A stretch of DNA of 11,132 nucleotides from an uncultured Anaerolineaceae bacterium (GTDB taxonomy: Bacteria; Chloroflexota; Anaerolineae; Promineifilales; Promineifilaceae), in the NCBI GenBank assembly GCA_937967805.1, contig CALBTC010000536.1, positions 1-11,132 on the forward strand, in the 5' to 3' direction. Position numbers and translations under genes: made by a program. The notes beneath the pieces are model-generated. The model saw only the letters and a list, made by a program, of their open reading frames with translations, was not told the origin of the DNA and ran no database searches. This document shows, one piece after another, positions 1 to 6,556 of this stretch (its first letter is position 1; the number at the start of each line of letters is the position of its first letter).

Positions 1-2
1 TC

Positions 3-59
3 GCCCTGCTGCGCTTCAATCTCACCGGAACCATCACCGGATTCCCTGGCCTATCGTAG
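3..59 (+). CDS. Possible 3' end of an upstream plus-strand gene (partial)
   Basis: The frame starting at base 3 is open for 18 codons from the window edge to a TAG at 57-59, ending in ...TGFPGLS. Third codon positions are mostly G or C, which fits coding use. A second frame stays open to a TGA at 67-69 but gives a Pro/Ser/Arg-rich string that looks less protein-like. The fragment is too short to recognise, and it may equally be non-coding DNA upstream of the gene at 121. No function is assigned. Confidence 0.2.
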   Translation, partial: ALLRFNLTGTITGFPGLS

Positions 60-120
60 GAGAATTTGAAAAATTGTCTGCGCGATTTCACAAAGTTGCG
101 CTACTTTTTTGGAGAACATT

Positions 121-687
121 ATGCTTGATTTGTTTAGTGCTTTCGGTTTGGCAGGCAGCGCTGGCTTGAATGCCTACATTCCCCTGCTGCTAGTTGCCCT
201 GGCCGCCCGTTTCCCTCTAAATGATCCCCTGCTTAATTTAATGGAACCATACAATGTGATGGGCAGTTGGTGGGCCATCGGCATCATCACCGTCCTGCTC
301 ATCATCGAGATGCTGGTGGATAAAGTGCCCGCCGTCGACACCGTGAATGACGTGATTCAAACCTTTGTGCGTCCGGCGGCCGGCGCGGTTCTCTTTGCCG
401 CCAATGCCAACATCGTCAACGATATTCACCCGATTTTGGCGCTGGGGGCCGGCTTGATTGTGGCCGGCAGCGTGCACGCAGTGAAGGGGGTGGCGCGGCC
501 TGTCGTCACGGCAACCACGGCGGGCACCGGCAACTGGCTGGTGAGCCTGGTGGAGGATGTTCTGGCCTTTTTCACCTCCATTTTGGCTATTTTTCTACCG
601 ATCTTGGGGGCGTTGCTGCTGTTGGTAATTCTGTTTTACGGCTTCCGCCTGTACCGACGGCGCAAACAGCGTACTGCTTTTCGGTAA
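121..687 (+). CDS. DUF4126 family integral membrane protein
   Basis: The product is a predicted 188-residue integral membrane protein of the DUF4126 family; the function of that family is not established. Family-like features are the N-terminal GSAGLNAYIP segment (residues 12-21), an acidic/Lys stretch after a transmembrane helix (E63, then DKVPAVD at 67-73), SVHAVKG (117-123), N138 and VEDV (144-147). Hydrophobic segments lie near 18-30, 50-66, 86-98, 105-120 and 148-174, and the C-terminus is a basic tail (FRLYRRRKQR) expected to be cytoplasmic. I chose the ATG at 121 because GGAG at 111-114 stands six bases before it; an in-frame TTG at 109 would overlap that ribosome-binding site. The family assignment rests on recalled motifs. 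The next gene on the same strand begins 137 bp downstream with its own ribosome-binding site, so co-transcription is possible but not shown. Confidence 0.8.
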   Translation: MLDLFSAFGLAGSAGLNAYIPLLLVALAARFPLNDPLLNLMEPYNVMGSWWAIGIITVLLIIEMLVDKVPAVDTVNDVIQTFVRPAAGAVLFAANANIVNDIHPILALGAGLIVAGSVHAVKGVARPVVTATTAGTGNWLVSLVEDVLAFFTSILAIFLPILGALLLLVILFYGFRLYRRRKQRTAFR

Positions 688-824
688 AAACAATAGCGTA
701 ATCAAGGAGGTGGTTAATCAAGCTTAAATTGAGCATTTTGTAACCAATTGGATTTAGGCGTGTTTAGTAGTTTGTTACCTGGCGATTTTATTAACGATTT
801 TTCAATCCCCCCGAGGAGGATGAC

Positions 825-1352
825 ATGTTTGACCGAATAGTTGGTGTATTTAAACTGGATTCAAATACATTCGAAGAAATAGAAGCAGATCAGAGCGCCA
901 CGGGCCAAGCAGCATTGGTTGTGTTGGTGGTTGCTTTAGTAGGTGCCATTGGGAGCGGTATAGCAGCTACGATTGCAGACACAGGTTTTTTTAGCAGCTT
1001 TATCAGTTCCATTGTGACCGCTTTGTTAGGCTGGCTGGTTTGGTCAGCAGTAACTTACTTTGTGGGCACATCCTTTTTCGGCGGTCAGGCAGATTTGGGT
1101 GAGATGCTCAGAGTGATCGGCTTTGCTTATGCACCACAGATTTTGGGCATTATTCCGTGCATTGGCTGGATCATTGGCGTGGTTTGGACATTGGCCGCTG
1201 GTTTTATAGCCGTTCGTCAAGGATTAGATCTCGACAACACCAAAGCGGCACTGACAATTGGCATTGGTTTAGTGGCTTACATTATCATTTTTGTCATCAT
1301 TGGCGCTGTCTTCGGCACGGGTGCGGCCGTTTTGAGTTCACTAACCGGTTAA
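825..1352 (+). CDS. Yip1-like multi-pass membrane protein
   Basis: The product is a 175-residue protein resembling the Yip1 domain family, whose bacterial members are integral membrane proteins of mostly unknown role. The N-terminus (MFDRIVGVFKLDSNTFEEIEAD) is a soluble amphipathic lead. It is followed by hydrophobic segments near 29-51, 58-81, 98-130 (probably two helices broken by a Pro-Cys at 111-112) and 141-168. The most family-like part is the loop and helix GGQADLGEMLRVIGFAYAPQ (86-105), where a polar, acidic loop leads into a Pro-containing helix. The ATG at 825 is backed by a strong GAGGAGG (813-819). The gene is visibly more AT-rich than its neighbours, particularly over its first 70 bases. 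Transcription probably ends at the perfect hairpin 25 bp after the stop codon. Confidence 0.75.
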   Translation: MFDRIVGVFKLDSNTFEEIEADQSATGQAALVVLVVALVGAIGSGIAATIADTGFFSSFISSIVTALLGWLVWSAVTYFVGTSFFGGQADLGEMLRVIGFAYAPQILGIIPCIGWIIGVVWTLAAGFIAVRQGLDLDNTKAALTIGIGLVAYIIIFVIIGAVFGTGAAVLSSLTG

Positions 1353-1376
1353 TTTCCTTTCCGTTTATCTTGCAAT

Positions 1377-1413
1377 AAAACGGCCGTTTCCATCCCGGAA
1401 ACGGCCGTTTTTT
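1377..1413 (+). terminator. Intrinsic terminator, probably bidirectional
   Basis: A perfect 15-bp stem pairs 1377-1391 (AAAACGGCCGTTTCC) with 1397-1411 around a five-base loop (ATCCC), and a run of six T spans 1408-1413. It lies 25 bp after the stop of the Yip1-like gene. On the opposite strand the stem is followed by TTTTATT, so it can also stop transcription arriving from the convergent dynamin-like gene. Each arm contains one copy of the over-represented palindrome ACGGCCGT. Confidence 0.85.
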
Positions 1414-1428
1414 ATTACCTCAGCAAAA

Positions 1429-1490
1429 GGGCGAGGCGAACGGAGAGAAGGCCGTTTGTTTTGCCGGGGTGTCAACCGTTCGCCTCGCCC
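1429..1490. repeat. Inverted repeat with 15-bp perfect arms (REP/MITE-like)
   Basis: GGGCGAGGCGAACGG (1429-1443) is the exact reverse complement of CCGTTCGCCTCGCCC (1476-1490), separated by 32 bases. It starts right after the terminator and ends eight bases from the stop codon of the dynamin-like gene. The arms are GC-rich and the sequence is non-coding, which looks like a dispersed palindromic element rather than a classical terminator, since no T-run follows on either strand. Only one copy is present here, so dispersal is inferred. Confidence 0.6.
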
Positions 1491-1497
1491 CTACCGT

Positions 1498-3264
1498 TTA
1501 CCGATCACCACTCTCCTCCGCAATCGCCTTCAACTTTAACTGCGCCTGCAACCCGCTGATGTGTGCTTCCAGCTCCACCAACTCGTCCCGCTGGGCCGAA
1601 ATCTTGTCGCTCTCGGCGCGGACAAAGCGGGCAAACGGGGCGATCGTATCCTCGATGCGCTGGGCACCGCGCGCCATTTCGCGGGTGAACTGCTCTGTCA
1701 GGCTGCCGACTAGCTTTTGCCGTAATGCCGCCAGTTTCTCTTCCAGCTCCTTCTTCGCTTTGCGGCGGCGGGCGGGCAAAATGAGCGCCCCCAGCGTGGC
1801 AAAGGCGATACCGGCTACGATCCCCGTCACGTCCAGAAAGACCAGGTGCAGCCCGCCGGTGAGCGCCAGCCCCAGCCCGGCCGCCCCGGCCGCCCCGGCC
1901 AGCCCGGTGCCAACTACAGCAGAACGAGCCACTTCGGCCAGTTCCGCCGCTTCCTTTTCCTTGTCGAACGATTCCACGGCGCGCTGCGTAGCCGCCCCAA
2001 TGGAGCTCACCAGCCGGGCGCGGTCGTAGGCCAGGGTACCTTCTTTGGGGCCGGACTGCCCGACGACGCGGTTGTCGTGGGCTTCTTTGCGCTGGGCCAT
2101 ATGTTCGGCAACGGCCGTCCACTGCCGTAAATCCTGCTCCACCATCCAATCGACCAGCTCGCTGACGCGGTTTTCAATCTGCTTGGGCGTATCGGCCACT
2201 ACTTTGGTCTCAAACGCTTTTTCCAGGGCGCGGGAGCGCATGAGATCGGTGACGCGGCTAAAGCGGATCATCTCCTCGAAAAATTCGTCGCCCCGCTTTT
2301 CCATGGCGTACAAAATGTTGTCGATTTCGCTGAGGCGGGCTTTGAAGTTGCGCTGCATATCTTCGTCGTAATACAGCATTTGCCGCTCAATGTCGTCCAG
2401 CAGCTGCCGGTCGTCCTGCAACGAGGCCAGGTCGGCTTCGCTGTGGCTGAGCTGTTTGCGCACCAGCTTGAGCCCAACCCCTAATGGATTGAGCAGCTTG
2501 AGGCGGAAACGGCCGTCATCGTCCAAAGTATCGTGAATGAACTGCTCCAGCGGTTCAAAGCCGCTTTGTGCCCAAAGCTGCGGCTGGCCGGCCTTGGCCC
2601 GCTGCGCCTGCTTGGCCGAAATGGGAAAAACGGCCGAAATCTCCCCCACCAAATTTTTAGCCGAATCGCGCACAAATTCCAGCACCTGGTTTTGCTCGCC
2701 GTCCCTGGTGAGGATATCGACCTTGTTCACCAGCAGCACGATCTTCTTGCCCCAATCCCGAATTTGCGTCAGGAAGGTGCGTTCGCTTTCGCTAAACGGC
2801 CGATCGGCTGAGGTGATAAACAGGACCAGATCAGAACGGGGAATGAATTCGGCCGTCAGCGCCTCGTGCTCGCGCAAAATGGCGTTGGTGCCGGGCGTGT
2901 CCACGATGCTGATCTTCTTTAGCATCTCGATAGGGGCGGTCTGCACCCAGATGCCTTTGTCGCCGGGCACCAGGTTGGTCACTTCGCCGTACTTCAGCAG
3001 GTAAATCTGGCTGGTGGTGGGGGTGACGCCTTCAGGCTGTAGCTCCTGCCCTAAAAAAGCGTTGACAAAGGCTGATTTGCCCGAGTTAAATTCCCCGGCG
3101 ACGACGAGCAGAAACAAATCATCCAACTGGCGAATCGATTCGGCCAGGGCGGTGCGGTCTTCTTTGGAAGCGGCCGTATCGCCCAGCAAGTCGCGCAGCC
3201 TGCCCAGCGTATCCCGGGTGCGTTTGAGCAGTTCTTCCTGCTCAGGATTTAAAATAGCATCCAT
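1498..3264 (-). CDS. Bacterial dynamin-like GTPase
   Basis: The product is a 588-residue large GTPase of the dynamin superfamily, a group that binds and remodels membranes through GTP-driven assembly. The G domain spans about 45-250, with P-loop GEFNSGKS (57-64), switch-I threonines in GVTPTT (79-84), G3 DTPG (122-125), G4 NKVD (180-183) and a G5-like ISAK (215-218). Helical, charged stretches from about 265 to 445 resemble the stalk/middle region. A Gly/Ala-rich hydrophobic hairpin at about 447-497 (two helices ending at ILPARRRK) would be the membrane-inserting paddle or transmembrane part, and a coiled coil follows (500-580). The ATG at 3264 has AGGAA just upstream. A probable promoter lies at 3376-3403, so the leader would include the palindromic element at 3291-3351. 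The preceding gene on the same strand ends 319 bp away, so the two are probably separate units. The family is clear; the cellular role is unknown. Confidence 0.9.
   Translation of the reverse strand: MDAILNPEQEELLKRTRDTLGRLRDLLGDTAASKEDRTALAESIRQLDDLFLLVVAGEFNSGKSAFVNAFLGQELQPEGVTPTTSQIYLLKYGEVTNLVPGDKGIWVQTAPIEMLKKISIVDTPGTNAILREHEALTAEFIPRSDLVLFITSADRPFSESERTFLTQIRDWGKKIVLLVNKVDILTRDGEQNQVLEFVRDSAKNLVGEISAVFPISAKQAQRAKAGQPQLWAQSGFEPLEQFIHDTLDDDGRFRLKLLNPLGVGLKLVRKQLSHSEADLASLQDDRQLLDDIERQMLYYDEDMQRNFKARLSEIDNILYAMEKRGDEFFEEMIRFSRVTDLMRSRALEKAFETKVVADTPKQIENRVSELVDWMVEQDLRQWTAVAEHMAQRKEAHDNRVVGQSGPKEGTLAYDRARLVSSIGAATQRAVESFDKEKEAAELAEVARSAVVGTGLAGAAGAAGLGLALTGGLHLVFLDVTGIVAGIAFATLGALILPARRRKAKKELEEKLAALRQKLVGSLTEQFTREMARGAQRIEDTIAPFARFVRAESDKISAQRDELVELEAHISGLQAQLKLKAIAEESGDR
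1876..1908. repeat. Nine-base GC-rich tandem repeat inside the dynamin-like gene
   Basis: CCCGGCCGC occurs exactly at 1876-1884 and 1885-1893, followed by diverged units at 1894-1902 and 1903-1908. Read on the minus strand it encodes the Gly-Ala-Ala / Gly-Leu-Ala triplets of the membrane hairpin (about residues 454-463). The period is a multiple of three, so copy-number change would keep the frame. Confidence 0.7.
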
Positions 3265-3290
3265 AAGTTTCCTGGTTGTTATCCGCTTGT

Positions 3291-3351
3291 AGACCCAAAG
3301 GGTTTTACCGTCTGATAGTTGAAGGACTCTAAATGCAAACCCTTTGGGTCT
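3291..3351. repeat. Palindromic intergenic element, copy A
   Basis: AGACCCAAAGGGTTT (3291-3305) and AAACCCTTTGGGTCT (3337-3351) form a perfect 15-bp inverted repeat around 31 bases. Related elements lie at 10142-10200 and 11008-11065. On the minus strand the spacer shares TTTGC next to the arm and an AGAGTC block with those copies. It ends 26 bp upstream of the start codon of the dynamin-like gene and lies inside the predicted 5' leader of that transcript. Confidence 0.85.
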
Positions 3352-3375
3352 TCGTAAATAGTTATTTATTTGAAG

Positions 3376-3403
3376 AGTATAGCATGAGGGGATTTCTATT
3401 CAA
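3376..3403 (-). promoter_or_regulatory. Probable sigma-70-type promoter for the dynamin-like gene
   Basis: On the minus strand, TGC-TATACT (complement of 3376-3384) is an extended -10 element matching TATAAT at five of six positions. TTGAAT (complement of 3398-3403) lies 16 bases upstream as a four-of-six -35. Transcription would start near 3369, giving a leader of about 105 bases that contains palindromic element A. The prediction is by consensus only. Confidence 0.45.
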
Positions 3404-3435
3404 ACGGATTGTTTGGGCTGTCCTGGGAATGAATT

Positions 3436-3455
3436 GCGTATCATTTTCGATACGC
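3436..3455. other. Seven-bp perfect hairpin or operator-like palindrome
   Basis: GCGTATC (3436-3442) pairs with GATACGC (3449-3455) around six bases. It lies in the 319-bp gap between the two minus-strand genes, upstream of the predicted dynamin promoter. It could be a protein-binding site or part of the 3' region of the upstream transcript. No T-run follows it. Confidence 0.35.
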
Positions 3456-3519
3456 ACTACCAAAGCTGAGGTGATTTGACATAATCTACACCACAATGCC
3501 CCAGGTCAGTTGAAGGTCC

Positions 3520-3553
3520 GTGATGCGTGAAAAAAGATTTCTTCACGCACCAC
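3520..3553 (-). terminator. Possible terminator hairpin after the secreted repeat-protein gene
   Basis: GTGATGCGTGAA (3520-3531) and TTCACGCACCAC (3542-3553) pair with one mismatch around a ten-base loop. The hairpin is about 30 bp beyond the stop codon of the minus-strand gene at 3584. No uridine run follows the stem on that strand; the T-run lies within the loop instead. Intrinsic termination is therefore uncertain, and it may simply be a 3'-end stabilising hairpin. Confidence 0.4.
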
Positions 3554-3583
3554 GCAAATTCTAAGAGTTCCCAAAAGTGTGCG

Positions 3584-5077
3584 CTAAGGCTGCGGGAAAA
3601 ACAGCAGCCGGGCGGCTCGCTGGACCAGACGGAATTCGTACCAGGGGTCCCACTCGCCCGTGTCTGGATTGTACCAGCAGCGTGCATGGTAGGTTGTGTC
3701 GTAGGCAATGCGCGGGTTGCCGGCTGAATCCAGCGCCAGGGTTGGGGCGATGCCGTCCCACAAGCCGTCATCGCAATGCTCCGGGTAGACGACGGGCCAG
3801 GCCTGGTAAAGCGCGCTGCGTGATTCTGTGACCTGATGCTGCCAGGTGGCGCTGGTAGACTCGCAGCTGCTGTTGCACCAGCTGTAACCCAGGCCACCGG
3901 CGTTGTACAGGGCGTAAGCCAGGCGCGGTTTACCGGCGGCGGTGAGTTCCAGGTCGGGTCCACGACCGTCATTAATCGCCAGCCCCAGGTCTTTGCGCTG
4001 CCAGTTGGCGCTGTTTAAGCAGGAGCCGTTACACCAGGCGTAGAATAAGCGGTCGCCCTGGCCACCCAGTTTTGCTCCCTCGTAAAAGGCCACGCGGGGA
4101 CGGCCGTTCCCATCAATCTCCACGTCATAAGAGACATTTGGCCCGCTGCCCCGATCATACAGCGGAGCGCTTTGCCAGCTCGCCGGCAAATGGCAGTTGG
4201 CGTCACAGGCCAGGTAGAACAGGAAAAATTCATCCTGCATAGAAACGCCATCGGCGACCACGCGCGGCTGTCCCTGCGCGGTAAATGCCAATGCCGGGTA
4301 GTAGAAATTTTCATCGCGAAATGGCCCCTGGCTGCCGCTGTCTTTGTTGATCTTGGTTTCAAACCAGTTGTCCGGGTTTAGGCAGCCGCTGTCGCAGTAA
4401 GCGTAATAGGTGCCGATATGATCGGTTACGCCGTCGTTGTAGATGAAACGGGGACGGCCGTTTGCATCCAGGGCAAAATAACGCTGCGGCAGTTCATCAT
4501 CCTTGTCCAGGTCAATGACGCCGATGCCTGAGCTTGAGGTCAGGTAGATGAGCCCCCATTTACTTGGATCGGTGCATTGTTGGTCGCAGGCAGCATAGTA
4601 GTAATCGTTGCCGTTGGGCCGCGCCTGGGAAAGCGTTCTGAAAACGATGCGTGGCTGCCCGGCCGGAGTTAGCTGGAGTTGAATCTCATTGACCAGCTCG
4701 CCCATGGCCACACCGCTCCAGCTGGTCGATTTTTCACAGGCACCGGGGCAGTAAAGATAGACGCCGTACGTTGGCCGGTTTTCAATGGCCGGTTCGTAAT
4801 AATGGTAGGCCAGGTGCATGCCTCCCTGGGTATCTACCTGAATGCTGGCGCTGCTGGTTTTAAATTGATTGTCCACAAAAAAGCTGCCTTTTACCTGGGT
4901 TGGCGGCGGGGGTGGTGTTGTGGCTGTGCTGCCCTTAACCACCATCGGCAAATAGAGCTGGTAATTTTCCGCCCCCTGAGCCTGTTTGGGCTGTAAGCTA
5001 ATGAGATACAGGATGAGCAAGGCCAGGCCGACAAGCGCAGCCAGCAGTTGTGCAAATTTCGTGATAAATTGAGACAT
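3584..5077 (-). CDS. Secreted or anchored seven-repeat protein, probable beta-propeller
   Basis: The product has 497 residues. Residues 1-35 form a signal peptide or membrane anchor (hydrophobic 8-28, with possible cleavage after AQGA). YLPMVVKG (42-49) and a Thr/Pro linker (PPPPP, 55-59) follow. The rest is seven imperfect repeats. Each has a G-x-PR-hydrophobic core (85-91 degenerate, then 140, 207, 269, 325, 382 and 453), and after 15-20 residues an aromatic strand ending in C-x3-C and a conserved W six to eight residues on. Cys pairs are 110/114, 164/168, 228/232, 291/295, 349/353 and 401/405; the last repeat has only C435 and C467. Seven units of 55-60 residues suggest a seven-bladed propeller related to BNR/sialidase-like folds, used for binding or catalysis outside the cell. 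I recognise no catalytic motif. The ATG at 5077 has GGAGGA four bases upstream. Confidence 0.75.
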   Translation of the reverse strand: MSQFITKFAQLLAALVGLALLILYLISLQPKQAQGAENYQLYLPMVVKGSTATTPPPPPTQVKGSFFVDNQFKTSSASIQVDTQGGMHLAYHYYEPAIENRPTYGVYLYCPGACEKSTSWSGVAMGELVNEIQLQLTPAGQPRIVFRTLSQARPNGNDYYYAACDQQCTDPSKWGLIYLTSSSGIGVIDLDKDDELPQRYFALDANGRPRFIYNDGVTDHIGTYYAYCDSGCLNPDNWFETKINKDSGSQGPFRDENFYYPALAFTAQGQPRVVADGVSMQDEFFLFYLACDANCHLPASWQSAPLYDRGSGPNVSYDVEIDGNGRPRVAFYEGAKLGGQGDRLFYAWCNGSCLNSANWQRKDLGLAINDGRGPDLELTAAGKPRLAYALYNAGGLGYSWCNSSCESTSATWQHQVTESRSALYQAWPVVYPEHCDDGLWDGIAPTLALDSAGNPRIAYDTTYHARCWYNPDTGEWDPWYEFRLVQRAARLLFFPQP

Positions 5078-5247
5078 GTTTCCTCCATATGAACAGCAAT
5101 AAAATTTACAGATTTCTCTGTTTTAAATTGACTCAAAATATTTTGTGTTGAGCTGGAGAAAAGATAGCAATACAGTCGTTTGCCAGACGTAAGTTTTAGC
5201 GTTTGATGAGGCGTTTTATGGACGTTTTTTTGTCACAGGAGGCGTAT

Positions 5248-5424
5248 ATGGGTGTTTTCAGGCAGACGAGCGCCGTTAGGCCGGCTGACCACCCCTCCAG
5301 GCGCATGGGCGATAGCTACCGGGTCGGACGTTTCCCGGCAAATGAGCAGGCATTCCCGGAGATGCCGTTTGCCCTAAGACGATATGCGGCTACGGAGGGT
5401 CTAGCGGTAAGGAACTACCCATAA
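5248..5424 (+). CDS. Possible small ORF of unknown function
   Basis: An ATG at 5248 is preceded at a five-base spacing by a perfect AGGAGG (5238-5243) and opens 58 codons ending in TAA at 5422-5424. The predicted peptide is Arg- and Pro-rich, has no signal or membrane segment, and resembles nothing I recognise. It uses AGG three times and AGA once, unlike the flanking genes, and a nested hairpin overlaps it. It may therefore be a structured RNA or gene remnant rather than a protein gene. Only the ribosome-binding site argues for translation. Confidence 0.25.
   Translation: MGVFRQTSAVRPADHPSRRMGDSYRVGRFPANEQAFPEMPFALRRYAATEGLAVRNYP
5337..5373. other. Nested hairpin in the divergent intergenic region (5078-5569)
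   Basis: GGCAAA (5337-5342) pairs with TTTGCC (5368-5373), and inside it GGCAT (5349-5353) pairs with ATGCC (5362-5366) around an eight-base loop. A possible longer-range pairing joins CCCTCC near 5293 with GGAGGG near 5395. The surrounding 492 bp hold no recognised gene: 5078-5200 is AT-rich with a 12-base palindrome CAAAATATTTTG at 5134-5145, 5240-5440 is GC-rich and may be structured, and the promoter lies at 5489-5517. I compared the sequence from memory with common riboswitch cores and found no match. Confidence 0.35.
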
Positions 5425-5488
5425 AGGGGAAGTTATTGTTGGCCGCTTTCGAAGGCATCAATTCATTTTGTGCCGGCTTTGCAAGTTG

Positions 5489-5517
5489 TTGACAGCAATT
5501 TGTATGCGTAGGACAAT
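5489..5517 (+). promoter_or_regulatory. Sigma-70-type promoter for the SDR gene
   Basis: A perfect -35 TTGACA (5489-5494) is separated by 17 bases from GACAAT (5512-5517), a four-of-six -10. Transcription would begin near 5524, giving a leader of about 45 bases before the TTG start at 5570. Confidence 0.55.
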
Positions 5518-5569
5518 TTAAACGGTTACAGTAGCGGAAGCGTTTGATGGGGTTGAGAAGGAGAATATC

Positions 5570-6556
5570 TTGAAAATCTTATTTATTGGTGGGACAGGCA
5601 TTATCAGTTCGGCCTGTTCACAATTAGCTGTTGACAAGGGATTTGATCTATTCTTGTTAAATCGGGGTCAGAGCCACCGCGAATCGCCGCCAGAAGCTAC
5701 GATTTTGTACGGCGATATTCGCGACCCTGAATCGATCCGGTCTATGTTGGCAGAACACCGGTTTGATGTTGTTGTCAACTGGATCGCGTTCACGCCGGAA
5801 CATATTGAAACAGACCTGTCGCTTTTTCACGGCCGTATTCAACAATACATCTTCATCAGTTCCGCCTCTGCCTACCAGACGCCGCCCCAATTTTTGCCCA
5901 TCACCGAATCCACGCCGCTGCATAATCCTTTTTGGGATTACTCGCGGGCCAAAATTGCCTGTGAGGAACGGCTGCTGCAAGCGTATCGTGACAGCGGTTT
6001 CCCAATGACGGTGGTACGGCCGTCGCACACCTATGACCAGACCTTGCTGCCCATGAGCGGCGGGTACACCGTTGTGAACCGGATGCGGCAGGGCAAAAAG
6101 GTGATTGTGCATGGCGACGGCACCTCCTTGTGGACGTTGACCCATCACCGGGATTTTGCCAAAGGTTTTGTCGGTTTGTTAGGCAACACGCGGGCCATTG
6201 GCGACGCCTTTCACATTACGTCTGACGAGTGGCTGACCTGGAACCAAATCTGCCACATTGTTGCCGGCGCGGCAGGTAGTGAAGCCCGGATTGTGCACAT
6301 TCCCTCCGATTTCATCAGCCAATTTGATGAGCGGTGGGGCGCCAGCCTGCTGGGTGACAAAGCGCACAGTATGATTTTTGATAACAGCAAGATCAAGCGC
6401 CTGGTGCCCGACTACGTCGCGTCTATCCCATTTGCGCAAGGAGCGCGCGAAATTTTGGCCTGGTATGATGCGGATCCGGCCCGCCAGGAAGTACGCGAAG
6501 ATTTCAACGCATTGATCGATAAAATTTTGGCGGCTTTCGAATCGGCCGGGGCGTAA
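5570..6556 (+). CDS. NAD-dependent epimerase/dehydratase family protein (extended SDR)
   Basis: The product has 328 residues, a normal length for extended short-chain dehydrogenase/reductases that act on nucleotide sugars or related substrates with NAD(P). The N-terminal Rossmann motif is GGTGIIS (7-13), a GxxGxxS variant. D49 in YGDIRD lies in the adenine-contact region. ISSAS (96-100) holds the catalytic Ser, and YSRAK (124-128) supplies the Tyr and Lys of the YxxxK pair. RPSHTYD (150-156) and HHRDFAKGF (192-200) are typical C-terminal-half signatures. The variant glycine motif and overall pattern resemble the atypical CSP41-like group more than classic UDP-sugar epimerases, so the substrate is not assigned. 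The start is TTG at 5570, with AAGGAG ending six bases before it; no better ATG is nearby. It has its own promoter at 5489-5517 and converges with the hydrolase gene at 6762. Confidence 0.85.
   Translation: MKILFIGGTGIISSACSQLAVDKGFDLFLLNRGQSHRESPPEATILYGDIRDPESIRSMLAEHRFDVVVNWIAFTPEHIETDLSLFHGRIQQYIFISSASAYQTPPQFLPITESTPLHNPFWDYSRAKIACEERLLQAYRDSGFPMTVVRPSHTYDQTLLPMSGGYTVVNRMRQGKKVIVHGDGTSLWTLTHHRDFAKGFVGLLGNTRAIGDAFHITSDEWLTWNQICHIVAGAAGSEARIVHIPSDFISQFDERWGASLLGDKAHSMIFDNSKIKRLVPDYVASIPFAQGAREILAWYDADPARQEVREDFNALIDKILAAFESAGA

Noticed and set aside
1469..3292. Several long plus-strand open frames opposite the dynamin-like gene
   Set aside because: They give Ser/Arg/Pro-rich strings without motifs, lack ribosome-binding sites and are fully explained as antisense frames of a GC-rich gene with intact GTPase motifs.
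3457..3972. Minus-strand open frame overlapping the 3' end of the secreted repeat protein
   Set aside because: It is a shifted frame of the real gene, rich in Thr/Pro/Ala with no repeat motif, and the correct frame carries the clear seven-repeat pattern to its stop.
5203..5247. Upstream starts extending the small ORF to 73 codons
   Set aside because: Only the ATG at 5248 has a ribosome-binding site; the upstream ATG codons have none.
5240..5440. A known riboswitch class upstream of the SDR gene
   Set aside because: No conserved core of cyclic-di-GMP, cobalamin, TPP, SAM, glycine, fluoride or ydaO-type riboswitches could be matched by eye, and the predicted promoter lies downstream of this stretch, so it would not be in that gene's leader.
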